This document shows positions 26,484 through 34,422 of a stretch of 64,000 bases of DNA, one piece after another. The notes under the pieces were generated by a model. That model saw nothing but the letters and a program-made list of their open reading frames with translations. It had not been told where the DNA came from and searched no databases. Source of the DNA: CAWBJP01 sp963789165 (GTDB lineage: Bacteria > Actinomycetota > Acidimicrobiia > IMCC26256 > BP-133); NCBI GenBank assembly GCA_963789165.1, contig CAWBJP010000002.1, positions 124,001 to 188,000 on the forward strand. The letters are read 5' to 3'. The stretch's first letter is position 1; each line of letters begins with the position of its first letter. Position numbers and translations under genes: made by a program.

Positions 26484-26544
26484 GCGGACTCCTTGCGGTG
26501 GGGGTGGGTGGTTCCGACACGCTGGTCGGCAGGCGTCGTGGCGA

Positions 26545-26840
26545 CGCGCTGCCAGGGTCTGGAGCACCGCTCCCGGGGCCGACCGATGGCCGGTCCGACA
26601 CGCAGGGGTTTTCGTCGTGCCGAGGGCGACCCTACACCGGAGAACGTCGGCTGGGCCTGCGACCGGTCCGGGGTGGGGCCGGCTCAGGACACCCGCCGGG
26701 GGCTGGGAGTTTCCAGCCATCTGGCGGTATCATTGATGCAAGCCGTCCGGAATCACCCGGCACGGGACGGCCGTTCAGGCGCTGCCCCAGACCCCGGCAC
26801 GCCTCCCTGATCCTCGGGAGACGAAGCGGAGGCCGGAGAT
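26545..26840 (+). repeat. Repeated leader cassette, full copy
   Basis: Matches 24262-24540. Conserved parts include GGAGCACCGCTCCCGGG, GTCGTG, GCCGTCCGGA...GGGACGGCC and CTCCC-loop-GGGAG. Paired segments with loop differences suggest a structured leader. In this copy the leader runs into the small gene at 26867. I cannot match it to a known RNA family. Confidence 0.65.
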
Positions 26841-26866
26841 GAACGCAGGGTGGTTGGCGCCCCGGG

Positions 26867-27242
26867 ATGACCGCCCACCACGACCGGGTTCGGGCCGTGC
26901 TCCTCGTGGCCGAGATCGAATCGGACCGTCGGCGCGACTGGGGGGAGGCGCCGCTCACGGTCGCCGACCGCACCGCCCGCCTGAGCCGCCTCCAGGCCTG
27001 CTTCGCCCGGCCGCCGGCCGCCGGCCTCCGACGGTGACGGCGGCGACGCCCGCCGCGGCCCCTACGAGACCTGCAAGACCGACGCGGCGGCGTGGCTGCT
27101 CGCCGCCTACGACGCCACCCTGGCCGAGCTGTGCGGGGAGCTCGACCTGTGTCATGCCCTCGACGACGCCACCGCCTGCCCAGAGGCGGAACGCCAGCGG
27201 GTGGAACTCGAGCTGCTCACCTCGCTGCTACCCCTCGGGTAG
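26867..27242 (+). CDS. Small protein downstream of the repeated leader (frameshifted)
   Basis: About 124 residues after repair: MTAHHDRVRAVLLVAEIESD, TVADRTARLSRLQACFAR, then (after one shift near 27010) GPYETCKTDAAAWLLAAYDA, LAELCGELDLCHALDDA and VELELLTSLLPLG. Four or five cysteines and many acidic helices; no family is recognised. The last 13 residues match the remnant in the truncated copy at 24537-24575 nearly exactly. ATG 26839, with GGAGG upstream, is a possible start if another indel lies before 26867. Confidence 0.5.
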
Positions 27243-27276
27243 CTAGTCTCGAGCTGATCCCTCCGGGCGGCCTTCG

Positions 27277-27678
27277 CTACGGGAGCGGGGAGACCACTTC
27301 GATGGCGCACGCGGGGCCGGGGGCGGCCGCCAAACGGGCATCGGTCGTGAGCAACGTGGCGTCGAGCGCCTCGGCCAATGCGACGTAGGCGGCGTCCCAC
27401 CCCCTCACCGTGGCCCGCAATTCCCAGGCCCGGGCCAGCAGGGCGCGGTGGCCGTAGCGCTGGCCAGGCCAGTCGCGCAGGTCGGCGACCGCCTGGGCCG
27501 CGGCGGTGGCGTCGAGGTGGCCGAGGTGGTGCTCCCTGCGGATCACGCCGAAGACCTCGATGTCCACCACGTGGGGAGCGGCGTGATCGGTGTCGGCGGC
27601 CAGGCGCTGGCGTATGGCCTCGGCGGCCGGCGTGTCGGCGACCACCTCGAAGAGGGCCGAGGCGTCAACGACCAGCAT
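27277..27678 (-). CDS. vapC: VapC-type PIN-domain toxin
   Basis: A 133-residue PIN domain: Asp in LVVDASALFEVV, Glu in VDIEVFGVIRREH, Asp in WDAAYVALAEALDATLLTTD. All catalytic acids are present. It overlaps the antitoxin gene by 14 nt. Confidence 0.88.
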   Translation of the reverse strand: MLVVDASALFEVVADTPAAEAIRQRLAADTDHAAPHVVDIEVFGVIRREHHLGHLDATAAAQAVADLRDWPGQRYGHRALLARAWELRATVRGWDAAYVALAEALDATLLTTDARLAAAPGPACAIEVVSPLP

Positions 27679-27910
27679 CGGGCCACGGCCCCCTTAACTC
27701 GTCGAGTGCCTCGATGACCTCCGCGGTGGTGATCTCCGAAGGTCGCCGCCGGGTGCGGGCCAGCCACTCCTCCACGCTGGGACGGGCGGCCAGCCTGGTC
27801 GCCTCCCGCCGCAGCAACTCGGGAACCGTGATCCCCGCCTCCGCCGCCCGTCGCGTCAACGCTGCATAGACCTCGTCATCGATGTCGCGTATTTGAATGG
27901 TCTTAGGCAT
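27665..27910 (-). CDS. vapB: FitA/VapB-like ribbon-helix-helix antitoxin
   Basis: An 81-residue protein starting MPKTIQIRDIDDEVYAALTR with RAAEAGITVPELLRREATRL, the FitA-like ribbon-helix-helix pattern; the C-terminus ITTAEVIEALDELRG is typical of the toxin-wrapping part. The operator at 27907-27938 overlaps its start codon. Confidence 0.88.
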   Translation of the reverse strand: MPKTIQIRDIDDEVYAALTRRAAEAGITVPELLRREATRLAARPSVEEWLARTRRRPSEITTAEVIEALDELRGPWPDAGR

Positions 27911-27938
27911 ATACGCAGGCTATCATGCGTATACGCAT
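27907..27938. promoter_or_regulatory. VapBC operator
   Basis: GCATATACGC (27907-27916) and GCGTATACGC (27927-27936) are near-inverted half-sites, and ATGCGTATACGCAT (27925-27938) is itself a perfect 14-bp palindrome. It overlaps the antitoxin start, so autorepression is likely. Confidence 0.75.
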
Positions 27939-27954
27939 CTCTGATAGGCGCTGG

Positions 27955-28644
27955 TCAGGCGGTCCGGGTGGCGTAGACGACCAGCCGGTGGTCGTGGGTG
28001 CCGTTCTTGAAGGTTCCGGTACAGGTGATGAGCGTCAGGTGGGAGAGGCCGTCAGCCGAGGGCTGGGGCCATTCGCCGGCGACGGGGCCGGCGCCGTAGA
28101 TCTGGGTCAGGACGGCCGGTTCGGCGGCTTGGTCGAGCGAATAGGTCTTCGATTCCGTGACGGCGAAGCGGACGTCGAGTCCGGTGCGGGTGTCATGGAC
28201 GACGATCGGGTCGCCGGGCGCCAGACGGTCGAGGTCAGCGAAGACGGCTGAGCTTCCCTTGGGGCCGCCGACGTGGCCGGCGATCAGAGCCGTGCTGCGT
28301 TCCCCGGGGATGGCGCTGCCCCGATACCAGAAGGCCTGCTGCCACACCGGGTCCCCGGCCGGGCCCATCGGCGCATCCATCACGTTCTTCGGCGTGGTGC
28401 CCACGCCCAACACGGGGGCCCTCACGCTGAGCGACGGCAGCTGCAGCTCCAGGGGCACGGCCACGGGGCCGGCCCGCAGGTCGAGCCCTTCGTCGTGGAG
28501 CGCGGCGGGAATGGCCGCCACCGGCGATGCCGGAGCAAGAGGAACAGCGGCCGTCTCGGCCTCGGGCGCCCCGCACCCCGTCAGCAGCACCGCTACGACC
28601 AGCAGGGTCGTGACCCGGCCTCCGACCGATGCCAGCGGCCTCAT
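27955..28644 (-). CDS. Class E/F-type sortase with lipoprotein signal
   Basis: A 229-residue protein. A lipobox-like segment LLVVAVLLTGCGAPE suggests a lipoprotein anchor, unusual for a sortase, which more often has an N-terminal membrane helix. The catalytic residues are visible: His in ALIAGHVGGPKG, Cys in LTLITCTGTF and Arg in DHRLVVYAT. It lies 35 nt after the ice-binding-like gene, which ends with a PPRTG sorting-like tail, so the two are probably one operon. Three other LPRTG proteins are in the window, so this is their likely anchor enzyme. Confidence 0.82.
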   Translation of the reverse strand: MRPLASVGGRVTTLLVVAVLLTGCGAPEAETAAVPLAPASPVAAIPAALHDEGLDLRAGPVAVPLELQLPSLSVRAPVLGVGTTPKNVMDAPMGPAGDPVWQQAFWYRGSAIPGERSTALIAGHVGGPKGSSAVFADLDRLAPGDPIVVHDTRTGLDVRFAVTESKTYSLDQAAEPAVLTQIYGAGPVAGEWPQPSADGLSHLTLITCTGTFKNGTHDHRLVVYATRTA

Positions 28645-28679
28645 GGACGCCACGGCGGCTGAGTGCTGGCCACCGGGGC

Positions 28680-29843
28680 CTACTGGGTGTGCACCCGGCG
28701 CATCAGGATCGTGCCTGCCGTCCCGGCCCCGGCGAACAAACTGAGGACCAGCAACCACGGGAAACTCCCGGTCGGCATGGGCTCGGCGCCGGTCCGGGGT
28801 GGACCAACGACGCCGGGGACTCCAGGACTACCGCTGCGGGGGACGCGAGGAGCACTGACGCCGGGAAAGCCAGGACCGCCGTTACCGGGACCGCCGCCGC
28901 CGGGAGTGGTTCCGGTGCCGCCGCCGGGGATGGTTCCGCTGCTCCCGCCGGGGGTGGTTCCGGTGCCGCCGCCGGGGGTGGTCCCGGTGCTGTCGTCCGG
29001 GGTGGTCCCGGTGCTGTCGTCCGGGGTGGTTCCGGTGCTCCCGTCGGGGGTGGTGACGGTGCTCCCGCCGGGGGTGGTTCCGGTGCTGCCGCCGGGGGTG
29101 GTGGTGGTGGCGCAGGTCGGCCTGGTGAAGGTGTCATCGTCCAACGTCACCGCAGCATTGCGGGCGAGGGCCCGGCCGTGGACCGTCACACGGTTGTTCA
29201 CGGTGATCGAGGCCAGGGCCAGGATGTTCCCGACGAAGACCGAGCCGGTGCCCAGCGTGGCGGAGCTGCCGACCTGCCAGAAGACGTTGCACTCCTGGGC
29301 GCCGTTGATCAGCGTCACCGTGCTGCCCGACGCCGTGATCAGCGTCGAGTCCGTCTGGAAGATGAAGACGGAGCTCCGGTCGCCCGCCCCGTCGAGAACC
29401 AGTGGTCCGCTCAGGCCCAGTGGGGACTTGTCGGGCCCGGCGTAGACGCCTGCCCCCAGTTTGAGGTGGGCGAGATCGGCCTTCGTGGTGGCGTCGAGCG
29501 GCCGGCCGGCGGCATTCACATAGGCGACCGTCAGGTCCGATTGGGCCTGCTTGGCGGCCGCGTTGGTCGTGTCGGTCTTGCCCGGAGGAAGCACCAGGCC
29601 CGGCGGGAAGCCCGTGATCGATGTCCCCGGCCAGAGGCCGAGGCTGCCGGCGAGGGTGCTGTAACCCGTGTTGGTGACGGTTGAGGCGCCCAGGACTGCG
29701 TAGTTGACGGAGGTCCCCAGCGGAACGGTCGGGGCAATGGCGGCGTTGGCCGTGTTGCCAGTCGTGAGCAGGAACGCCGCCGTCATCGTCAAGGCGATCA
29801 GGGTGGCGCCCATCCGGCGGGTCACCGCAACGTGAGTCGTCAT
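28680..29843 (-). CDS. Ice-binding-like (DUF3494) surface protein with PPRTG tail
   Basis: A 387-residue protein: signal peptide (MGATLIALTMTAAFLLTTGN then TANAA), a DUF3494 beta-solenoid (VNYAVLGASTVTNTGYSTLA to TVTLINGAQECNVFWQVGSS, ARNAAVTLDDDTF), a long Gly/Thr/Pro linker of GTTPGG(G/S)-like 8-residue repeats, and a tail PPRTGAEPMPTG, a hydrophobic helix, then RRVHTQ. DUF3494 proteins include ice-binding and surface-associated proteins. ATG 29843 was chosen; no strong ribosome-binding site is visible next to it. Confidence 0.85.
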   Translation of the reverse strand: MTTHVAVTRRMGATLIALTMTAAFLLTTGNTANAAIAPTVPLGTSVNYAVLGASTVTNTGYSTLAGSLGLWPGTSITGFPPGLVLPPGKTDTTNAAAKQAQSDLTVAYVNAAGRPLDATTKADLAHLKLGAGVYAGPDKSPLGLSGPLVLDGAGDRSSVFIFQTDSTLITASGSTVTLINGAQECNVFWQVGSSATLGTGSVFVGNILALASITVNNRVTVHGRALARNAAVTLDDDTFTRPTCATTTTPGGSTGTTPGGSTVTTPDGSTGTTPDDSTGTTPDDSTGTTPGGGTGTTPGGSSGTIPGGGTGTTPGGGGPGNGGPGFPGVSAPRVPRSGSPGVPGVVGPPRTGAEPMPTGSFPWLLVLSLFAGAGTAGTILMRRVHTQ

Positions 29844-29866
29844 CAGCGAGAACTCGTTTCGTCGGT

Positions 29867-29913
29867 AAGGGCATCTCCTCCAGCAGCACCGCCGCCGCAG
29901 GAGGGTTGCCCCT
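29867..29913 (-). promoter_or_regulatory. Long leader hairpin of the ice-binding gene
   Basis: On the minus strand AGGGGCA pairs with TGCCCTT, and the interior CTCC..GC pairs with GC..GGAG, enclosing a short loop. It lies 24 nt before the ATG. A GGAGGAG that could act as a ribosome-binding site is inside the stem. It may be a translation switch or just a stable leader. Confidence 0.4.
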
Positions 29914-30107
29914 GACACGAAAACGATCTTCTGATCCGGTCCCCCAAGGTGGCGCCCACGAACCTTCGGGCATCCATCTCTGCGGGCCAGCACATGGGGT
30001 GGGACGTCGGCACCCTGTCAGTACTCTCGACATACTGAGGCCGAATCTGGAGAAATTGTCGTGATTTTCTGATTTGGCCTGTTTGAGACCGACGTGTCGC
30101 GACAGGG

Positions 30108-30175
30108 CGATTCGGCTCCATCTCGGGCTCTGATCAGGCGCAGTAGGCCGTTCGGCCCTACCTCGGGCGCTGAGG
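30108..30175 (-). promoter_or_regulatory. Tandem sigma-28/WhiG-like promoter repeats
   Basis: Two similar copies on the minus strand: CTCAG, 13 bases, GCCGAA (30151-30174) and TCAG, 13 bases, GCCGAA (30111-30133), with CCCGAG conserved in both spacers. They lie about 270-330 nt upstream of the ice-binding gene. A hairpin (GTAGGCCG/CGGCCcTAC) spans one of them. The rest of 29914-30417 shows nothing else clear. Confidence 0.4.
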
Positions 30176-30417
30176 ACACGTTCGCCCCACGACCTCCGCT
30201 TGGTGACCTTGAGGTCGGCATCGGCGGTGCCGACTCCTACCCCATGCTCGTCGCCGGCAAGGTCGTCGCCTGCCGGCATCGATCATGGGACGTCGTCCGG
30301 GAAGAGGCTTCCCGGGCGAATTGGGCAGAAGTTTTGATTCTGTAGGGCGAGATCTGATGTTCCGGCCTCATCCTGCCTTTTCAACCGAAGGCTGGGGACC
30401 AGCGACGGGCTTGAAGG

Positions 30418-30481
30418 GCGATGGTCTGCGCACCCGTGATGGTGACGGGCAGCAGTCAGCGCGTCGTGAAACCGGCCACAC
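30418..30481 (+). ncRNA. Conserved structured leader motif, copy A
   Basis: CTGC pairs with GCAG and CCCGT with ACGGG around a short loop, followed by AGC..GTCGTGAA.CCGGCC. It ends about 25 nt before the first giant LPRTG gene. Equivalent elements are at 38202-38273 and, on the minus strand, 59936-60003, with stems kept despite base changes. It could be a riboswitch or a protein-binding leader; I cannot match it to a described class. Confidence 0.6.
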
Positions 30482-30505
30482 CAACCCAGAAGTGGAGACG
30501 GCAAG

Positions 30506-33500
30506 ATGCTCGTACGTGCCCGCAGTTTGGATCGTCGTCGTGCCACGGGAAGCGCCCTGCTCGCCCTGGTCATGCTGATGGCATCCCTGGCCATCTCCGT
30601 CGTCACGGCCGACGCCGTCCCCCTCACGGCGGGCGTCATCGGCGGCTTCCAGCAGGACGGTAACGAGATCCTCGACGTTGCCTCCGGCACTCTGGACTGG
30701 GCCACGCTGACGGCGGCGCCGGCCGGCACCCTGACGGTCGTCACCGACGACACGGTGGACAGCGGCTTCACCGGATCGAAGGAGCTCGAGCCGTCCACCT
30801 GGAAATGCGCCAGCGGGGGCGACGATCCCGCCAAGTCCGACACGCTCAAGGCGTTCGTCAACCCGCGCATCAGCCCGGCCGGCGTCTTCCTCGACCTCGC
30901 CTTCATCCGCAAGGTGGGCGAGGACGCCAACGGCAAGGGCGACGTCCACGTGAACTTCGAGTTCAACAACGTCGCCGCCCCGCCGGCCGCTCCCTTCGTG
31001 GCCGGCCCGTGCGGCCTGGCCCGCGCCACCGGCGACCTGCTGGTGAGCTACGACTTCCCCGGCGGCTCCTCCTCCCCGTCCATCAACGTCTACCGCTGGG
31101 ATGCGCTCGCCCCTGTGACCGGCAACGCCGAGGGCGACTGGATCATCGAGGCCGTCAACGCCAGCTGGGTGGCGGGTGCGGTGAACGCCGGCCCCATCGC
31201 CGATCCCGTCGGCGCCTACGGCACGCTCGGCCCGCAGCGCTTCGGCGAGGCCAGCCTGGAGCTCACCCAGATCCTCAACCCCAACCCGGCCCAGCCGAAG
31301 TGCACCGTCTACCGCTCGACCAACATCCGGTCCCGCTCCTCGGGCGAATCGTGGACCTCGGCCCTCCAGGACAAGCTCCCCAGCACGCCCATCAACTTCT
31401 CCACCTGCGGCGGCATCAACCTGGTCAAGCGGGGCGACGACGGCCAGCTCCTGACCGGCGCCAAGTTCAAGCTGTTCTCCGACCCTGCCGGCAACGGCCT
31501 CGGCGCCGGCGACCCCCAGGTCGGGCCCGAGTGCACCACCGACGCCCAGGGCGCCTGCGCCTGGGGCGGCCTCGTCCCCGGCATCTACTTCGTCACGGAG
31601 ACGGCCCCGCCCGCCGGGTACTCCCTCGACGACGACCCGGTCGTCGGCCCCATCAACGTCGGCTTCGGCCAGACCGTGCACATCGACGGCACCACCGACG
31701 TCGACGGCGTCGCCGGCCTCGACAGCTTCGTCAACTACAAGTGGCGCTACACCCTCAACCTGAGTCCCGACGCCTCCAACCTGGTCGGCACCGACCACAT
31801 CTTCACCGCCACGCTGCTAGTGCAGAAGACGGCGGCGGGCGCCCCCGTGGCGGCGGCGGGCGAGACCCTGGCCCTCAGCCTGGCCGGGCCGGGCTCGATC
31901 CTGACCCCCGGATCCACCTGCGTCACCAACGGTGCCGGCCAGTGCGCCATCACCATCCACTCCAACGCCGCCGGCGACTCGACGCTGTCCGCCTCCTACA
32001 ACGACACGGTCACCGCCGTGCCCGTGGACGCCGCCGACAGCGCCGTCAAGCACTGGATCAACTACGGCATCGACATCACCCCCGACGCCACCAACCGGGT
32101 GGGTTCCGACCACCTCTTCACCGTGACCGTCACCCGCGACTCCGGTTCCGGCTTCGGCCCCCTGGCCGGCGCCCACCCCACAGTGACCAAGCTGAGCGGG
32201 CCGGGCACCCTCAGCCCCGGCACCTGCCTCAGCCCCGGCACCGACGCCTCCGGCCAGTGCACCATCACGCTCAGCTCGGCGGCGACGGGCACCACCGTGG
32301 TCGAAGCCAGCTACCTGGCGGTGGAGGAGACCACCAACGCCACCTTCGCCAAGACTGCCACCAAGGAGTGGGTCGACTACGACCTGACCGTCGACCCCGA
32401 CGGCGTCAACCACGCCGGCGACGACCACACCTTCACCGTGCATCTGTTCCAGCTGGTCGGCGGCCAGCCGGTCGACCTGGCCGGGGAGGTCGTGACCCTC
32501 CGATGGGACGGCGACGGCTCCATCCCGGACACCACCTGCCGGACCGACCTCGACGGCGAGTGCGCCGTGGTCGCCTCCTCCGCCGCCGCCGGCCACGGCA
32601 CCCTGACCGCCCACTGGGGCATCAACCTCGACTCGGGCCGGTTCGAGCTGGAGGACAGCGCCGAGAAGACCTGGATCGACTGGGACCTCACCATCAGCCC
32701 CGACAACAAGACCAACCTGATCGGCACCGACCACACCTTCACGGTGACGGTGTGGCGCGACTCCGGTGACGGCGCGGGCCTCCAGCGCCTGGCCGGCGCC
32801 GACCCTGCGATCACGCTCGACGGCGAGGGTGCCATCGTGGCGGGCGGCAACACCTGCTCCGGCGGCACGGCCGCCGACGGCACCTGCACGGTGACCATCA
32901 CCTCGGCTCAAGCCGGCGACACCACGGTGACCGCCGCCTGGGAGGCCATCGACGGGGCCAGCGGCGTGACCGAGGACCTGAGCGCCTCGGCTGTCAAGCA
33001 CTGGGTCGACTACCAGATCGATGTCGAGGAGGACGCCGTCAACCGGGTGGGTGACGACCACGTCTTCATCGTGACCCTGCTCCGGGACAGCGGCGACGAC
33101 CTCGCCGCCCTGCCCGGCGCCGAAGTGGACCTGTCGTGGAGCGGCGGCAACGGCTCGGCCATCAGCGCCGTGTCCCCCGGGCCCAGCCCGCTCGACTCGT
33201 GCACCACCGACGCCGCCGGCCAGTGCCGGGTGACGGTGTCCTCCAGCGCCGGCGTGGCCGGCGACCTGACCGCCACCTACGGCGTGGTCCTCGACTCCGG
33301 CACCCACAGCTTCTCGGCCAACGCCAACAAGCGCTGGGTCGACTGGGGCCTGTCGATCACCCCGCAGGAGGCCGAGAACCTGGTTGGCACCAGCCACACG
33401 TTCGTGGTCACGGTGACCCACGACACCGGCGACGGCCATGGCCTCCAGCCGCTGGAAGGCGCCGAGCCGGCCATCGAGCTGACCGGCCCGGGGGCCGTCA

Positions 33501-34309
33501 CCGACAACACCTGCGCTGAGGGCACCGGCGCCGCCGGCACCTGCACGGTCACCATCACCTCGGCGGTGCCAGGCACGAGCACGGTGAGCGCCGCCTTCGA
33601 GGCCGCCCTCGACCAGGCGTCGGTCTCCCTCGAGGCCCAGGGCCACAAGCTGTGGGTCGACTACCGCCTGGTGGTGTCGCCCAAGACGGCCGTGAACCCG
33701 ATCAACACCACCCACACCTTCACGGTGACCCTGGAGAAGGACACCGGCAGCGGGTTCGCTCCCGCCCCGGCCGAGGGCGTCGACCTCGCCCTGACGGGGC
33801 CGGGTTCGATCACCGTGGTCGACGCCGGCACCATCGGGTCCGGATCGGCCGCCGGCTGCACCACCGATGAGGCCGGCACCTGCCGGGTGACGATCACCTC
33901 GCCGGTGGCGGGGACGGCCACCCTCCACGCCACCTTCGGCGCCGAGGTGGGGGACACCTTCCGGACGTTCACCGACAGCGGGGACAAGCTCTGGGAGGTC
34001 CCGGTCGTGCCGCCGGTGCCGCCCGTGCCGCCCACCCCGGAAGTGCCCGTCGTCCCGGCGGCTACGGAACCGCTGTCGCAGACCCTGTCGGCGGGGGACG
34101 CAACCCAGCCCGCCGCCCCGGCCACGCCGGCCACGCCGGCACCGGCGGCGACGAACCCGCCGCAGCCGACCCTGACCGCGGGCGAGGAACTTCCCCGCAC
34201 CGGCGCCGGCATCGCCGGTGAGGCCTGGCTGGCGGTGAGCCTGCTCGGCGCCGGCACCGCCATCCGTCTCGCCGGTCGCCGCCGCCGGAACGAGCAGCCC
34301 GCCGGTTAA
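30506..34309 (+). CDS. Giant LPRTG-anchored surface protein
   Basis: A 1267-residue protein. Signal peptide (GSALLALVMLMASLAISVVT then ADAV); a ~300-residue N-terminal domain (VIGGFQQDGNEILDVASGTL, DSGFTGSKELEPSTWKCASG, FLDLAFIRKVGEDANGKGD) shared with the paralogue at 38301; a prealbumin-like (SpaA/Cna-B type) domain with GGINLVKRGDDGQLLTGAKF and VTETAPPAGYSL; seven ~100-residue Ig-like repeats of the form (H/T/E/R/L)W(I/V)(N/D)(Y/W)...DHTFTVT, each with a conserved Cys-containing CTTD..G.C; and a C-terminal sorting signal LPRTGAG, hydrophobic helix, RRRR. It is likely wall-anchored by the sortase at 27955. Strong hairpin terminator after it. Confidence 0.88.
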   Translation: MLVRARSLDRRRATGSALLALVMLMASLAISVVTADAVPLTAGVIGGFQQDGNEILDVASGTLDWATLTAAPAGTLTVVTDDTVDSGFTGSKELEPSTWKCASGGDDPAKSDTLKAFVNPRISPAGVFLDLAFIRKVGEDANGKGDVHVNFEFNNVAAPPAAPFVAGPCGLARATGDLLVSYDFPGGSSSPSINVYRWDALAPVTGNAEGDWIIEAVNASWVAGAVNAGPIADPVGAYGTLGPQRFGEASLELTQILNPNPAQPKCTVYRSTNIRSRSSGESWTSALQDKLPSTPINFSTCGGINLVKRGDDGQLLTGAKFKLFSDPAGNGLGAGDPQVGPECTTDAQGACAWGGLVPGIYFVTETAPPAGYSLDDDPVVGPINVGFGQTVHIDGTTDVDGVAGLDSFVNYKWRYTLNLSPDASNLVGTDHIFTATLLVQKTAAGAPVAAAGETLALSLAGPGSILTPGSTCVTNGAGQCAITIHSNAAGDSTLSASYNDTVTAVPVDAADSAVKHWINYGIDITPDATNRVGSDHLFTVTVTRDSGSGFGPLAGAHPTVTKLSGPGTLSPGTCLSPGTDASGQCTITLSSAATGTTVVEASYLAVEETTNATFAKTATKEWVDYDLTVDPDGVNHAGDDHTFTVHLFQLVGGQPVDLAGEVVTLRWDGDGSIPDTTCRTDLDGECAVVASSAAAGHGTLTAHWGINLDSGRFELEDSAEKTWIDWDLTISPDNKTNLIGTDHTFTVTVWRDSGDGAGLQRLAGADPAITLDGEGAIVAGGNTCSGGTAADGTCTVTITSAQAGDTTVTAAWEAIDGASGVTEDLSASAVKHWVDYQIDVEEDAVNRVGDDHVFIVTLLRDSGDDLAALPGAEVDLSWSGGNGSAISAVSPGPSPLDSCTTDAAGQCRVTVSSSAGVAGDLTATYGVVLDSGTHSFSANANKRWVDWGLSITPQEAENLVGTSHTFVVTVTHDTGDGHGLQPLEGAEPAIELTGPGAVTDNTCAEGTGAAGTCTVTITSAVPGTSTVSAAFEAALDQASVSLEAQGHKLWVDYRLVVSPKTAVNPINTTHTFTVTLEKDTGSGFAPAPAEGVDLALTGPGSITVVDAGTIGSGSAAGCTTDEAGTCRVTITSPVAGTATLHATFGAEVGDTFRTFTDSGDKLWEVPVVPPVPPVPPTPEVPVVPAATEPLSQTLSAGDATQPAAPATPATPAPAATNPPQPTLTAGEELPRTGAGIAGEAWLAVSLLGAGTAIRLAGRRRRNEQPAG

Positions 34310-34335
34310 CGCCCCCACCCCAGTAGATCTGCAGA

Positions 34336-34361
34336 AGGCCCCGGATTCAGGTCCGGGGCCT
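34336..34361 (+). terminator. Intrinsic-type terminator after the LPRTG gene
   Basis: AGGCCCCGGA pairs perfectly with TCCGGGGCCT around TTCAGG, 27 nt after the stop. No long T-tract follows, which is common in high-GC genomes. Confidence 0.7.
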
Positions 34362-34422
34362 GCTGCTGCCCCGGGCCGGGTGGCAGCATGTCGAGGCCCG
34401 GTACACCAGGCGAGGCGGAGCG

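Noticed and set aside
28890..29115. CRISPR-like array (regular ~24-bp repeats)
   Set aside because: It encodes the Gly/Thr/Pro-rich linker of the ice-binding-like protein; spacers are not unique.
29900..29945. Second GEMM-like riboswitch before the ice-binding gene
   Set aside because: It has GGGGCAACC and TTACCGA but lacks the GCAAAGCC core and the GNRA-capped stem.
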